Below are positions 19,723-27,866 of a DNA stretch of 64,000 nucleotides, one piece after another; position 1 is the stretch's first letter; every line of letters begins with the position of its first letter. The stretch lies in NCBI RefSeq assembly GCF_014649995.1, contig NZ_BMUC01000003.1, positions 124,001 to 188,000 on the forward strand, in the 5' to 3' direction. Under the pieces are notes generated by a model. It worked only from the letters and a program-made list of their open reading frames with translations. It did not search any database and was not told the DNA's origin. The translations under genes were made by a program, and so were the position numbers. Source of the stretch: Streptomyces griseoflavus (lineage in GTDB: Bacteria; Actinomycetota; Actinomycetes; Streptomycetales; Streptomycetaceae).

Positions 19723-19733
19723 GTTCTGAGAAC
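19723..19733. promoter_or_regulatory. GTTCT-G-AGAAC inverted repeat in the GH42 leader
   Basis: GTTCTGAGAAC is a perfect odd-length inverted repeat 24 bp upstream of the GH42 start. An overlapping GAGAA...TTCTC repeat continues to about 19749. It could be a second regulatory site for the minus-strand genes; no regulator can be assigned. Confidence 0.3.
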
Positions 19734-19787
19734 GTGCACACACATTCTCTGCCGTGCGAAGCCCACAAAACCGCACAGCAACAACCA

Positions 19788-19816
19788 TTGACAAGTGTCC
19801 GATGTGTTTCTCTACT
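19788..19816 (+). promoter_or_regulatory. Vegetative-type promoter of the sugar ABC operon
   Basis: TTGACA at 19788-19793 is a consensus -35 element. After a 17-bp spacer comes TCTACT (19811-19816) as a -10 box. The operator TGTGAACGCTCACA begins at the last base of the -10 box and would cover the transcription start, the classic arrangement for repression. Confidence 0.65.
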
Positions 19817-19829
19817 GTGAACGCTCACA
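19816..19829. promoter_or_regulatory. LacI-family operator of the galactan locus
   Basis: TGTGAACGCTCACA is an inverted repeat (TGTGA...TCACA) around a central CG, the LacI/GalR-family pattern. It lies in the divergent region between the GH42/GH53 genes and the ABC transporter operon, directly over the start site of the latter. The natural ligand-responsive repressor is the LacI protein encoded at 23064-24095, last gene of that operon (inference from position). Confidence 0.7.
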
Positions 19830-19883
19830 GAAGCATGGCTGGTCTTCGCATCGGGCGGAGGCCCCAGGTCAGGGGAGAGATCC

Positions 19884-21206
19884 ATGCCGTACACGAAGCA
19901 TCGTCGCCTCGTGAGTTCCGCCGTCGCCGTCGCGCTCGGCGCCTCCGCACTCGCCGCCTGTGGCTCGTCGTCCGACGACGACGGCGGGGCCCGGCCGGGT
20001 CCGGTGTCACTGACGTACTGGACCTGGACGCCCGGCATGGACAAGGTCGTGGACCTGTGGAACAAGGGGCCGGGCAAGGAGGAGCGGATCACCGTCACGG
20101 TGAAGAAGCAGGCGTCCGGCGACACGCTGGTGACCAAGATCCTCACCGCGCACAAGGCCGGCAAGGCGCCCGACCTGGTGCAGGCGGAGTACCAGGCGCT
20201 GCCCACCCTGGTCAGCAATGACGCGCTCGCCGACATCGGCGACACGGTGGGCGACGCGAAGAGCAAGTTCGCCGAGGGCGTCTGGCAGCAGACCACCCTG
20301 GGCACGGACGCCGTCTACGCGGTCCCCCAGGACATCGGGCCGATGATGTTCTACTACCGCGAGGACCTGTTCAAGGAGTACGGCCTCACCGTGCCGGCCA
20401 CCTGGGACCAGTTCGCCGAGACCGCCCGGAAACTGAAGAAGGCGGCGCCCGACAAGGACCTGACCACCTTCTCCGCCAACGACTCCGGGCTGTTCGCGGG
20501 CCTCGCCCAGCAGGCCGGCGCCCGGTGGTGGACCACCTCCGGCGACCGGTGGAAGGTCGGCATCAACGACGCGGCGACGAAGAAGGTGGCCGAGTTCTGG
20601 GGCGGTCTGGTCGCGGAGGGCGCCGTCGACAACCAGCCGATGTACACCCCGGCCTGGAACAAGGCCCTCAACACCGGCAAGCAGATAGCGTGGGTGAGCG
20701 CCGTGTGGGCGCCGGGCACCCTGACCACCGCCGCGCCCGACACCAAGGGCAAGTGGGCCATGGCCCCGCTCCCCCAGTGGGACGGGGGCGGGAGCAGCAC
20801 CGGCAGCTGGGGCGGCTCCTCCACCGCCGTGACCACGGACTCCGGGAACAGGGAAGCCGCCGCGAAGTTCGCCGCCTGGCTGAACACCGACGGCGAGGCG
20901 CTCAACGCGCTGGCCAGGGAGAGCGGCATCTACCCGGCCTCCACCTCGGCCCAGCTCAGCGGCGCCTTCACCAGCCCGCCGGAGTACTTCTCCAACCAGC
21001 CCGACTTCTACACCAGGGCCGCCCGGATCGCGGAGACGACCGCGCCCTCCGCCTGGGGACCGAACGTGAACGTCGCCTACACGACGTTCAAGGACGCCTT
21101 CGGTGCCGCCGCGAAGAACAAGTCGGACTTCACGGCCGCCCTGGACGCCATGCAGCGGGAGACGGTCGCCGACCTGAAGAAGCAGGGCTTCGGGGTCGCG
21201 GAGTGA
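19884..21206 (+). CDS. Sugar ABC transporter substrate-binding lipoprotein
   Basis: A 440-residue extracellular binding protein. Residues 1-26 are a lipoprotein signal with the lipobox LAAC (ASALAACGSSSDDDGG), so the cysteine is lipid-anchored. The mature part has the cluster-1 sugar-binding fold (SLTYWTWTPGMDKVVDLWNK, GDTLVTKILTAHKAGKAPDLVQAEYQ, GPMMFYYREDLFKEYGL). It is first of a four-gene operon with two permeases and a LacI regulator, divergent from the galactanase and beta-galactosidase genes, so galacto-oligosaccharides are the likely substrate. The ATG has AGGGGAGAGA upstream. Confidence 0.93.
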   Translation: MPYTKHRRLVSSAVAVALGASALAACGSSSDDDGGARPGPVSLTYWTWTPGMDKVVDLWNKGPGKEERITVTVKKQASGDTLVTKILTAHKAGKAPDLVQAEYQALPTLVSNDALADIGDTVGDAKSKFAEGVWQQTTLGTDAVYAVPQDIGPMMFYYREDLFKEYGLTVPATWDQFAETARKLKKAAPDKDLTTFSANDSGLFAGLAQQAGARWWTTSGDRWKVGINDAATKKVAEFWGGLVAEGAVDNQPMYTPAWNKALNTGKQIAWVSAVWAPGTLTTAAPDTKGKWAMAPLPQWDGGGSSTGSWGGSSTAVTTDSGNREAAAKFAAWLNTDGEALNALARESGIYPASTSAQLSGAFTSPPEYFSNQPDFYTRAARIAETTAPSAWGPNVNVAYTTFKDAFGAAAKNKSDFTAALDAMQRETVADLKKQGFGVAE

Positions 21207-22177
21207 AGTCCCCCGGCCGCCGGAAGCCGGACGGGGCCGGGAGGGCCCCGTCCGGTCGCCCCTCCCCCACCGCCCTCAGGCCGGCGCGCGGCGCCCCCTA
21301 CTTCTTCCTGATCCCCGCGGCCCTCCTCTTCCTGCTGTTCTTCGCGCTGCCCATCGGGTACGCCGTCTGGCTCAGCTTCCGCAAGGTGCGGGTGTCCGGC
21401 CTCGGCCTGGGGGCGGGCGCCCGCGAGGAGGTCTGGGCCGGACCGGAGAACTACACCGGCGCCCTGTCCGACGGCGAACTGCTGAACGGCGCGCTGCGGG
21501 TGCTGGGGTACGGCGGCATCGTGGTGCCGGTGATGCTGGGCCTGGCCCTGGTGTTCGCGCTGATGCTGGACTCCGACCGGGTGCGGCTCGCCCCCTTCAC
21601 CCGGCTCGCGATCTTCCTTCCCTACGCCGTTCCCGGTGTGGTGGCGGCCCTGCTGTGGGGCTTCCTGTACCTGCCGGACGTCAGCCCCTTCTACTTCGTG
21701 CTGGACAGGCTGGGGCTGCCGCAGCCGGATCTGCTGGACGGCGGCCCGCTCTATCTGGCGCTGTCGAACATCGCGGTCTGGGGCGGCACCGGCTTCAACA
21801 TGATCGTCATCTACACCGCGCTGCGGGCGATCCCCGCCGAGGTGTACGAGGCGGCGAGGCTGGACGGCGCCGGCCCGCTGCAGATCGCGCTGCGGATCAA
21901 GATCCCGATGGTGGCGCCCTCGCTGGTGCTGACCTTCTTCTTCTCGATCATCGCGACGCTCCAGGTGTTCAACGAACCCACCACCCTCAAACCGCTCACC
22001 AATTCCGTGTCCACCACCTGGAGTCCGCTGATGAAGGTCTACCAGGACGCCTTCGGCAACGGCGACATCCACGCGGCCGCCGCCCAGGCGACGATCATCG
22101 CGCTCGCCACCCTGGTGCTGTCCTTCGGGTTCCTGCGGGCCGCGAGCCGGCGCACCAAGCAGGAGGCCGCACGATGA
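21203..22177 (+). CDS. Sugar ABC transporter permease (MalF-like)
   Basis: A 324-residue inner-membrane protein with about six transmembrane helices, beginning APYFFLIPAALLFLLFFALPIGYAVWLSF after a basic N-terminus. The cytoplasmic EAA loop that docks the ATPase is seen as EVYEAARLDGAGPLQIALRIKIP. The GTG start overlaps the end of the binding-protein gene (GTGA), and the stop overlaps the next permease. No ATPase gene is present; in Streptomyces the shared ATPase MsiK energises many such sugar permeases, and that is expected here. Confidence 0.92.
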   Translation: MKSPGRRKPDGAGRAPSGRPSPTALRPARGAPYFFLIPAALLFLLFFALPIGYAVWLSFRKVRVSGLGLGAGAREEVWAGPENYTGALSDGELLNGALRVLGYGGIVVPVMLGLALVFALMLDSDRVRLAPFTRLAIFLPYAVPGVVAALLWGFLYLPDVSPFYFVLDRLGLPQPDLLDGGPLYLALSNIAVWGGTGFNMIVIYTALRAIPAEVYEAARLDGAGPLQIALRIKIPMVAPSLVLTFFFSIIATLQVFNEPTTLKPLTNSVSTTWSPLMKVYQDAFGNGDIHAAAAQATIIALATLVLSFGFLRAASRRTKQEAAR

Positions 22178-23067
22178 GTTCCCTCCCCCTGGCCGGGGCC
22201 GCGCCGGCGGCCGGCACGACCCGCGCTCCGGGGCGCCGCCGCCGGATCGCCCTCGTCCCGACCGTGACCCTGCTGCTGGGCGCGCTGTACTGCCTGCTGC
22301 CGGTCGCCTGGGTGGTCGTCGCGTCCACCAAGTCGGGCTCGGAGCTGTTCTCCACGTTCACGTTCTGGCCCGGCACCGGCTTCGCGGAGAACCTCTCCGA
22401 CCTCGGCGCCTACCGCGACGGCGTCTACTGGCAGTGGATGGGCAACTCCGCCCTGTACGCCGGTCTGGGCGCACTGCTGTCGACGTGCGTGTCGGCGGTC
22501 AGCGGCTACGCCCTGGCGACCTACCGCTTCCGGGGCCGCGAGACGCTGTTCAACGTGCTGCTCGCCGGTGTGCTGATGCCCCCGGTGATCCTCGCCGTGC
22601 CGCAGTACCTGCTGCTGGCGCAGGCGGACCTCACCGACTCCCACCTGTCGGTGCTACTGCCGCAGATCCTCTCCCCGTACGGGGTCTATCTCGCGCGGAT
22701 CTACGCGGCGGCCGCCGTGCCGGCGGACGTGGTGGAGGCCGGACGGATGGACGGCGCGGGCGAGTGGCACATCTTCACGCGGGTGGCGCTGCCGATGATG
22801 GTGCCCGGTCTGGTGACGGTCTTCCTGTTCCAGTTCGTGGCGATCTGGAACAACTTCCTGCTGCCGTACATCATGCTCAGCGACGACGAGAAGTTCCCGA
22901 TCACCCTCGGCCTGTACACCCTGCTCGAACAGGGCGCCAGCACGCCGGCGCTGTACACCCTGGTGATCACGGGCGCGTTTCTCGCGGTGTTCCCGCTGGT
23001 GGCGCTCTTCCTGGTCGTCCAGCGGTTCTGGAGCCTGGATCTGCTGTCCGGGGCCGTAAAGTCATGA
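22174..23067 (+). CDS. Sugar ABC transporter permease (MalG-like)
   Basis: A 297-residue membrane protein with six predicted helices (LVPTVTLLLGALYCLLPVAWVVVA at the N-terminus) and the EAA loop VVEAGRMDGAGEWHIFTRVALPMM. It ends in the family-typical FLVVQRFWSLDLLSGAVKS. It overlaps the preceding permease (ATGA) and the following LacI gene (ATGA). It forms the transport channel together with the MalF-like partner. Confidence 0.92.
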   Translation: MSSLPLAGAAPAAGTTRAPGRRRRIALVPTVTLLLGALYCLLPVAWVVVASTKSGSELFSTFTFWPGTGFAENLSDLGAYRDGVYWQWMGNSALYAGLGALLSTCVSAVSGYALATYRFRGRETLFNVLLAGVLMPPVILAVPQYLLLAQADLTDSHLSVLLPQILSPYGVYLARIYAAAAVPADVVEAGRMDGAGEWHIFTRVALPMMVPGLVTVFLFQFVAIWNNFLLPYIMLSDDEKFPITLGLYTLLEQGASTPALYTLVITGAFLAVFPLVALFLVVQRFWSLDLLSGAVKS

Positions 23068-24095
23068 CCATGGGCAACACGGGGGGCAGGCGCAAGCCGC
23101 CGACGATCCACGACGTGGCGCGCGAGGCCGGTGTCTCGCGCGGCACCGTCTCGCGGGTGCTCAACGGCGGCCACTACGTCAGCCCCACCGCGGCGGAGGC
23201 GGTCAACGCCGCGATCCGCAAGACGGGTTACGTCGTCAACCGGCACGCCCGCTCGCTGATCACCGGCCGCTCCGACTCGGTGGGCTTCCTGCTCACCGAA
23301 CCCCAGGAGCGGTTCTTCGAGGACCCCAACTTCAACGTCCTGCTGCGGGGTTGTACGCAGGCACTGGCCGCGCACGACATTCCGCTGCTGCTGATGCTGG
23401 CCGGTACGGACGACGAACGGCGGCGCATCACCCGGTACATCACCGCCGGGCACGTGGACGGGGTGCTGCTGGTGTCCAGCCACTCCGGCGACCCGGTGGC
23501 CGAGGAACTGCGCGCCGCCGGAGTGCCGCTGGTCGCGTGCGGGAAGCCGATCGGGCTGGGCTCGAAGGTGAGCTACGTGGCCGCCGACGACCGGGACGGG
23601 GCGCGTGACATGGTGCGGCACCTGCTGGCCCTGGGCCGGCGCCGGATCGGCGTGGTGACCGGCCCGCAGGACACCCCCGGTGGCGTGGAACGCCTCGCCG
23701 GTTACCGGGAGGTGCTCGCGGAGGCGGGCGTGGAGGCCGACGAGCGGCTGGTCGTCCCCGGGGACTACAGCAGGGCCAGCGGCGAGGCGGCCGCCGAGCG
23801 GCTGCTGGCGCGGGCCCCGGACGTGGACGCCGTGTTCGTGGCCTCCGACCTGATGGCGCAGGGGGTACTCACCGCGCTGCACCGGGCGGGGCGCCGGGTG
23901 CCGGAGGACGTCGCCGTCGGCGGTTTCGACGACTCGCCCGCGGCCGTCGCCGCGACTCCGGAACTCACCACGATCCGTCAGCCGTGGGACCGCATCAGCG
24001 CGGAGATGGTGCGGGTGCTGCTGGCCCAGATGGGCGGTGAGGACCAGGCGGCGGTGATCCTGCCGACCGAGCTGGTGAAGCGGGACTCGACGTGA
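23064..24095 (+). CDS. LacI family transcriptional regulator of the galactan locus
   Basis: A 343-residue repressor. An N-terminal LacI helix-turn-helix (TIHDVAREAGVSRGTVSRVLNGGHYVS) is followed by a hinge helix (VNRHARSLITGRS) and a periplasmic-binding-protein-like sugar domain (SVGFLLTEPQERFFEDPNF...VFVASDLMAQGVLTAL...VGGFDDSPAAVA). It is translationally coupled to the upstream permease (ATGA overlap), so it is made together with the transporter it controls. Its probable operator is TGTGAACGCTCACA at 19816-19829; induction by galactose or a galacto-oligosaccharide is an inference from the gene content. Confidence 0.93.
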   Translation: MTMGNTGGRRKPPTIHDVAREAGVSRGTVSRVLNGGHYVSPTAAEAVNAAIRKTGYVVNRHARSLITGRSDSVGFLLTEPQERFFEDPNFNVLLRGCTQALAAHDIPLLLMLAGTDDERRRITRYITAGHVDGVLLVSSHSGDPVAEELRAAGVPLVACGKPIGLGSKVSYVAADDRDGARDMVRHLLALGRRRIGVVTGPQDTPGGVERLAGYREVLAEAGVEADERLVVPGDYSRASGEAAAERLLARAPDVDAVFVASDLMAQGVLTALHRAGRRVPEDVAVGGFDDSPAAVAATPELTTIRQPWDRISAEMVRVLLAQMGGEDQAAVILPTELVKRDST

Positions 24096-24151
24096 CGGGC
24101 GCACCCCCGCGACCTGCCCGGACGGGCCGCCCCGGGCACGTTCATTGAATT

Positions 24152-24173
24152 TCGAACGAGTGTTACCGTTCGA
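24152..24173. promoter_or_regulatory. Inverted repeat at the leaderless MarR start
   Basis: TCGAACG and CGTTCGA form a perfect 7-bp inverted repeat with an 8-bp spacer, ending 2 bp before the MarR ATG at 24176. Inside it TACCGT (24164-24169) fits a TANNNT -10 box placed 7 bp before the ATG, as in leaderless actinobacterial mRNAs. Binding of MarR here would shut off its own promoter. Confidence 0.6.
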
Positions 24174-24175
24174 GT

Positions 24176-24574
24176 ATGGGAGCGACGGCGGCCGGCGCGC
24201 GGCTCGAGGAGCGGTGGCGTGACATCCTCGCGGTGCACGCGCGCACCCTGGGCGAGATCGACCGCGCGCTGCACGCGTACGGGATCGGCGCGTCCGACTT
24301 CGAGGTGCTGGACCTGCTGGCGGCCGGGACGGCCCGGGAGGGCGGGCAGTGCCGGGTGCAGGACCTGGCGGGCCGGGTCCACCTCAGCCAGAGCGCGCTG
24401 TCCCGCCTCGTCGCCCGGCTGGAGCGGGACGGCCTGGCCGAGCGGGCGATGTGCCCGGAGGACCGGCGCGGCGTGTACGTGGCGCTCACGCCCCGGGGCC
24501 GCGCCCTGCACGCCGAGGCACTGCCGCTGCAGCGGGCGGCCCTGGCCCGCGCCCTGGGCGGCCGGGCCGGGTGA
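24176..24574 (+). CDS. MarR family transcriptional regulator
   Basis: A 132-residue MarR-type winged helix: helix pair HARTLGEIDRALHAYGIGASDFEVLDLLA, recognition helix VHLSQSALSRLVARLERDGL, and wing CPEDRRGVYVALTPRGR. There is no Shine-Dalgarno sequence, and the ATG appears to be at or near the transcription start. It is not coupled to a target gene: the LacI gene ends 80 bp upstream and the next gene is on the other strand. Autoregulation through the inverted repeat at its start is likely, and other targets are unknown. Confidence 0.88.
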   Translation: MGATAAGARLEERWRDILAVHARTLGEIDRALHAYGIGASDFEVLDLLAAGTAREGGQCRVQDLAGRVHLSQSALSRLVARLERDGLAERAMCPEDRRGVYVALTPRGRALHAEALPLQRAALARALGGRAG

Positions 24575-24616
24575 TCCCCGCGGGGCCGCGCCCCGGCACG
24601 CGGCGGCCGGTACGGG

Positions 24617-25021
24617 TCAGGGGCGGGCCAGCAGGGTGCGTACTCCCTCCGAGGTGAGCGTGAGGCGGTGCTCGGAGCTGCCGTCGATGGTGAGCGACAG
24701 GTCGTCGGCCGGCCATTGGGCGGCCAGCGCCCCGAGCGGGACGAGGCGGTAGCGGGAGACGAACGGCAGCAGTCCCGCCATCTCCAGCTCCGAGGTGAAC
24801 ACGGGCACCACGTGGTCGCCGCCCGGCTGCTCCAGCACCGGCAGTGCCACGGCGCCCGGGTCGGCGGCCTCCTCGTCGCCCGCGTCGTCGGGCACCGGGA
24901 TCAGCACGTCGCTGTCGGCGAGGGCGTCCAGCGCCGCCGTGTCCTCGGTGTTCACGGACAGGGTGTCCAGGGCCCGCTGGGCGGGCGTGGGGGCGTTGTT
25001 CTCGTGCGCGGGTGTTTCCAT
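24617..25021 (-). CDS. SseB family protein
   Basis: A 134-residue protein matching the SseB N-terminal domain: TPAQRALDTLSVNTEDTAALDALADSDVLIPVPDD, a strand VVPVFTSELEMAGLLPFVSRYRLVPLG and a beta-rich end DDLSLTIDGSSEHRLTLTSEGVRTLL (parts of the fold, not one run). The domain is widespread in actinobacteria but has no firmly known role. The ATG at 25021 is preceded by AGCAGGGAATCTGTC. It is divergent from the GAPDH gene. Confidence 0.75.
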   Translation of the reverse strand: METPAHENNAPTPAQRALDTLSVNTEDTAALDALADSDVLIPVPDDAGDEEAADPGAVALPVLEQPGGDHVVPVFTSELEMAGLLPFVSRYRLVPLGALAAQWPADDLSLTIDGSSEHRLTLTSEGVRTLLARP

Positions 25022-25219
25022 GACAGATTCCCTGCTTGCGGCGGTCGTGCGGACCGCCCGGGACACGGTCCGCCCCGGGCACAGTGCTGGACGCATACCC
25101 GATCGGATGTCGCGCAACCATGCGAATCCCGGTGCCGCGAGCCCTCACGGAGACCCCCTCGGGAGCGCCCAGCCAGCATGGCTATCATATGAGCACCCTC
25201 TAGCTCGAAAGATGATCCT

Positions 25220-26665
25220 GTGACTGTCAACGAAGACTCGTTCACCGACTGGAAGCACCGCGAGGAAATCGCGGAGTCCATGATCCCGATCATCGGGAAG
25301 CTGCACCGCGAGCGGGACGTGACCGTCCTGCTGCACAGCCGCTCCTTGGTCAACAAGTCGGTGGTCAGCATCCTCAAGACCCACCGCTTCGCCCGGCAGA
25401 TCGCCGGTGAGGAACTGTCGGTCACCGAGACGCTGCCCTTCCTGCACGCGCTCACCGCGCTCGACCTCGGCCCCTCCCAGATCGACATCGGTCTGCTCGC
25501 CGAGGCCTACCGGGCCGACGACCGGGGCCAGTCGGTGGCCGAGTTCACCGCGGAGGCCGTCGCCGGCGCCACCGGCGACAACAAGATCGACCGCCGTGAG
25601 CCGCGCGACGTCGTCCTCTACGGCTTCGGCCGCATCGGCCGTCTGCTGGCCCGGCTGCTGATCGAGAAGTCGGGCTCCGGCAACGGGCTGCGGCTGCGCG
25701 CGATCGTGGTCCGCCGGGGCGGCGAGCAGGACATCGTCAAGCGGGCCTCGCTGCTGCGCCGGGACTCCGTGCACGGCCAGTTCCAGGGCACGATCACCGT
25801 CGACGAGGCGAACAGCACGATCGTCGCCAACGGCAACACCGTGAAGGTGATCTACGCGAACGACCCGTCGGAGATCGACTACACGGCGTACGGCATCAAG
25901 AACGCCATCCTGATCGACAACACCGGCAAGTGGCGCGACCGCGAAGGGCTGTCGCTGCACCTGCGTCCCGGTGTCGACAAGGTGGTGCTGACCGCGCCCG
26001 GCAAGGGCGACGTGCCCAACATCGTGCACGGCGTCAACCACGACACCCTCAAGCCGGACGAGCAGATCCTGTCCTGCGCGTCCTGCACCACCAACGCGAT
26101 CGTGCCGCCGCTGAAGGCGATGGCGGACGAGTACGGGGTGCTGCGCGGGCACGTGGAGACGGTCCACTCGTTCACCAACGACCAGAACCTGCTGGACAAC
26201 TACCACAAGTCGGAGCGCCGCGGCCGTTCCGCGCCGCTGAACATGGTGATCACCGAGACCGGTGCCGCCTCGGCCGTCGCCAAGGCGCTGCCCGACCTCG
26301 ACGCGACCATCACCGGCAGCTCGATCCGGGTCCCCGTGCCGGACGTGTCGATCGCGATCCTGAACCTCCAGCTGGCCCGCGCCACCGACCGCGAGGAGGT
26401 CCTCGACTACCTGCGCAACGTGTCGCTGACCTCCCCGCTGAAGCGCCAGATCGACTTCATCAGCGCGCCCGACGCGGTCTCCAGCGACTTCATCGGCTCG
26501 CGGCACGCCTCGATCGTGGACGCCGGAGCGCTCAAGGTCGAGGGCGACAACGCCATCCTGTACCTCTGGTACGACAACGAGTTCGGCTACTCGTGCCAGG
26601 TCGTCCGGGTCGTCCAGTACGTCTCGGGCGTGGAGTACCCGACGTACCCGGCACCCCAGGGCTGA
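25220..26665 (+). CDS. gap: Glyceraldehyde-3-phosphate dehydrogenase, N-terminally extended
   Basis: At 481 residues this is about 140 longer than classical GAPDH. Residues 1-125 are an extra helical domain (MTVNEDSFTDWKHREEIAES...). The NAD-binding domain starts at RDVVLYGFGRIGR (129-141), and the catalytic cysteine is C289 in SCASCTTNAI; the C-terminal YLWYDNEFGYSCQVV is canonical. Long GAPDHs of this kind are a second isozyme in many Streptomyces (often called gap2) and may work in gluconeogenesis or with NADP. The GTG start is close to a -10-like TATCATATGA stretch at 25181-25200. An 11-bp hairpin terminator follows the gene. Confidence 0.92.
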   Translation: MTVNEDSFTDWKHREEIAESMIPIIGKLHRERDVTVLLHSRSLVNKSVVSILKTHRFARQIAGEELSVTETLPFLHALTALDLGPSQIDIGLLAEAYRADDRGQSVAEFTAEAVAGATGDNKIDRREPRDVVLYGFGRIGRLLARLLIEKSGSGNGLRLRAIVVRRGGEQDIVKRASLLRRDSVHGQFQGTITVDEANSTIVANGNTVKVIYANDPSEIDYTAYGIKNAILIDNTGKWRDREGLSLHLRPGVDKVVLTAPGKGDVPNIVHGVNHDTLKPDEQILSCASCTTNAIVPPLKAMADEYGVLRGHVETVHSFTNDQNLLDNYHKSERRGRSAPLNMVITETGAASAVAKALPDLDATITGSSIRVPVPDVSIAILNLQLARATDREEVLDYLRNVSLTSPLKRQIDFISAPDAVSSDFIGSRHASIVDAGALKVEGDNAILYLWYDNEFGYSCQVVRVVQYVSGVEYPTYPAPQG

Positions 26666-26702
26666 CCCGGGGAGCGACGCCGCCGCACGGGCGGAACGAC
26701 GG

Positions 26703-26734
26703 GGGCGGGGCCGACGAGATGTCCGGCCCCGCCC
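26703..26734 (+). terminator. Terminator hairpin after the GAPDH gene
   Basis: The arms 26703-26713 and 26724-26734 (GGGCGGGGCCG and CGGCCCCGCCC) are perfect 11-bp complements with a 10-nt loop, 38 bp after the GAPDH stop. Confidence 0.7.
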
Positions 26735-26826
26735 AGGTCTGCCCGTTTGACCGGCGGTAAGGGCCAGATCGATAACGATCGCCCCGTCCGGCTTGCCCGG
26801 GCACCCGCAGTTCCTAGTCTTCGCTC

Positions 26827-27795
26827 ATGTCCCTCTTCAGCAGTCGCACCAGCAGACGCCCCCGCATCGCATTGGCCCTCGACGACGCCGAACTCGCGCG
26901 TGTACTGGGAAAGCTGAGCAAGCGGGCCGGTGGCGGCAAGTCGGCCGACGTGGCGCTGGTCGCCTCCCTGCTGGAGGAGACCGGGGACGACTGGGACCGC
27001 CGCGGCCACCGGATGTCCGTACTGGCCGAGGCGACCGCGGACACCGGGGTGGCCGCCGCCTGGCTGGGCAGGGAGCCGGACAACGCCGACGCCCTGGTGT
27101 TCCACGCCAGGGTCGAACTGGCGCGCGGGCTGCGGGACGGGCACGTGGAGGACGCCGGGGAACTCGTCTCCCGGTGCCACCGGGCCTCCGAACTGAACCC
27201 GGAGGACCCCCTGCCGTGGGTGGTCCTGCTCGGCGTGTCACGGGTCGAGCGGTACGGCCGCAACGACGTCAACGCCGTCTGGCGGGAGGCCACCGGACGC
27301 GACCGCTGGCACCGTGAGGCGTATCTGCAGATGCTCGCCTACCTGTCGCCCGAGGAGGGCGGCTCCAGCGCGTCCGTCCTCGACTTCGTCGACGTGGTGC
27401 GCACCCGCATCCCGGCCAACGCGCCGTGCGCGGCGGTGGAACTCACCGCCGCCGTCCGCCAGTACCAGGGACTGCTGGCGCAGGGCGGCGTGCGGGCCAT
27501 GACGGCCGGTCAGCTGTGGCAGGGCGGACAGATCGCGGCCGCGCTGGAGCAGGCGGCCGCCCTGTGGGCGAAGCCGGGGTTCTTCCAGCACGCGGCGGCC
27601 GCCGCCGATCTGAACGTGCTGGCCTACGCGCTGTGCGCGGCGGGACGCGCCGCCGACGCGCACCCCGTCTTCCAGACGCTCCAGGGCATGGTCACACCCT
27701 GGCCCTGGGACGTCGACGGCCCGGCGGTGCAGCGCTACGAGCAGCACCTGTCCAAGTCGGAACGGGGCCGGCAGGGCGGCATCGGGAACGCCTGA
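26827..27795 (+). CDS. Conserved hypothetical protein, TPR-like helical, 322 aa
   Basis: A soluble, mainly helical protein with no signal peptide. It begins with a basic MSLFSSRTSRRPRIALALDDAELARVLGKL and continues as repeated helix pairs with alanine/leucine spacing (AWLGREPDNADALVFHARVELARGLRDG, ELNPEDPLPWVVLLGVSRVERYGRNDVNAVWREATG, LDFVDVVRTRIPANAPCAAVELTAAVRQYQ given in part), reminiscent of tetratricopeptide-like solenoids. A family name cannot be given with confidence. It is monocistronic, starts about 90 bp after the GAPDH terminator, and is convergent with the pigment-cluster hydroxylase. Codon bias strongly supports it. Confidence 0.75.
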   Translation: MSLFSSRTSRRPRIALALDDAELARVLGKLSKRAGGGKSADVALVASLLEETGDDWDRRGHRMSVLAEATADTGVAAAWLGREPDNADALVFHARVELARGLRDGHVEDAGELVSRCHRASELNPEDPLPWVVLLGVSRVERYGRNDVNAVWREATGRDRWHREAYLQMLAYLSPEEGGSSASVLDFVDVVRTRIPANAPCAAVELTAAVRQYQGLLAQGGVRAMTAGQLWQGGQIAAALEQAAALWAKPGFFQHAAAAADLNVLAYALCAAGRAADAHPVFQTLQGMVTPWPWDVDGPAVQRYEQHLSKSERGRQGGIGNA

Positions 27796-27866
27796 CCCCG
27801 CCGCCCGGCCGGGCGCCGCCGCCGACCGCCCGTGCGCGTACCGCGACGTCCGGGTGCCGCGCCGGG

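Noticed and set aside
15620-19729. A 1369-codon open frame on the plus strand opposite the GH53 and GH42 genes
   Set aside because: It is a stop-free shadow caused by high GC. Its translation is Gly/Val/Ala/Asp low-complexity with no domain, while the minus strand encodes recognisable enzymes with catalytic motifs.
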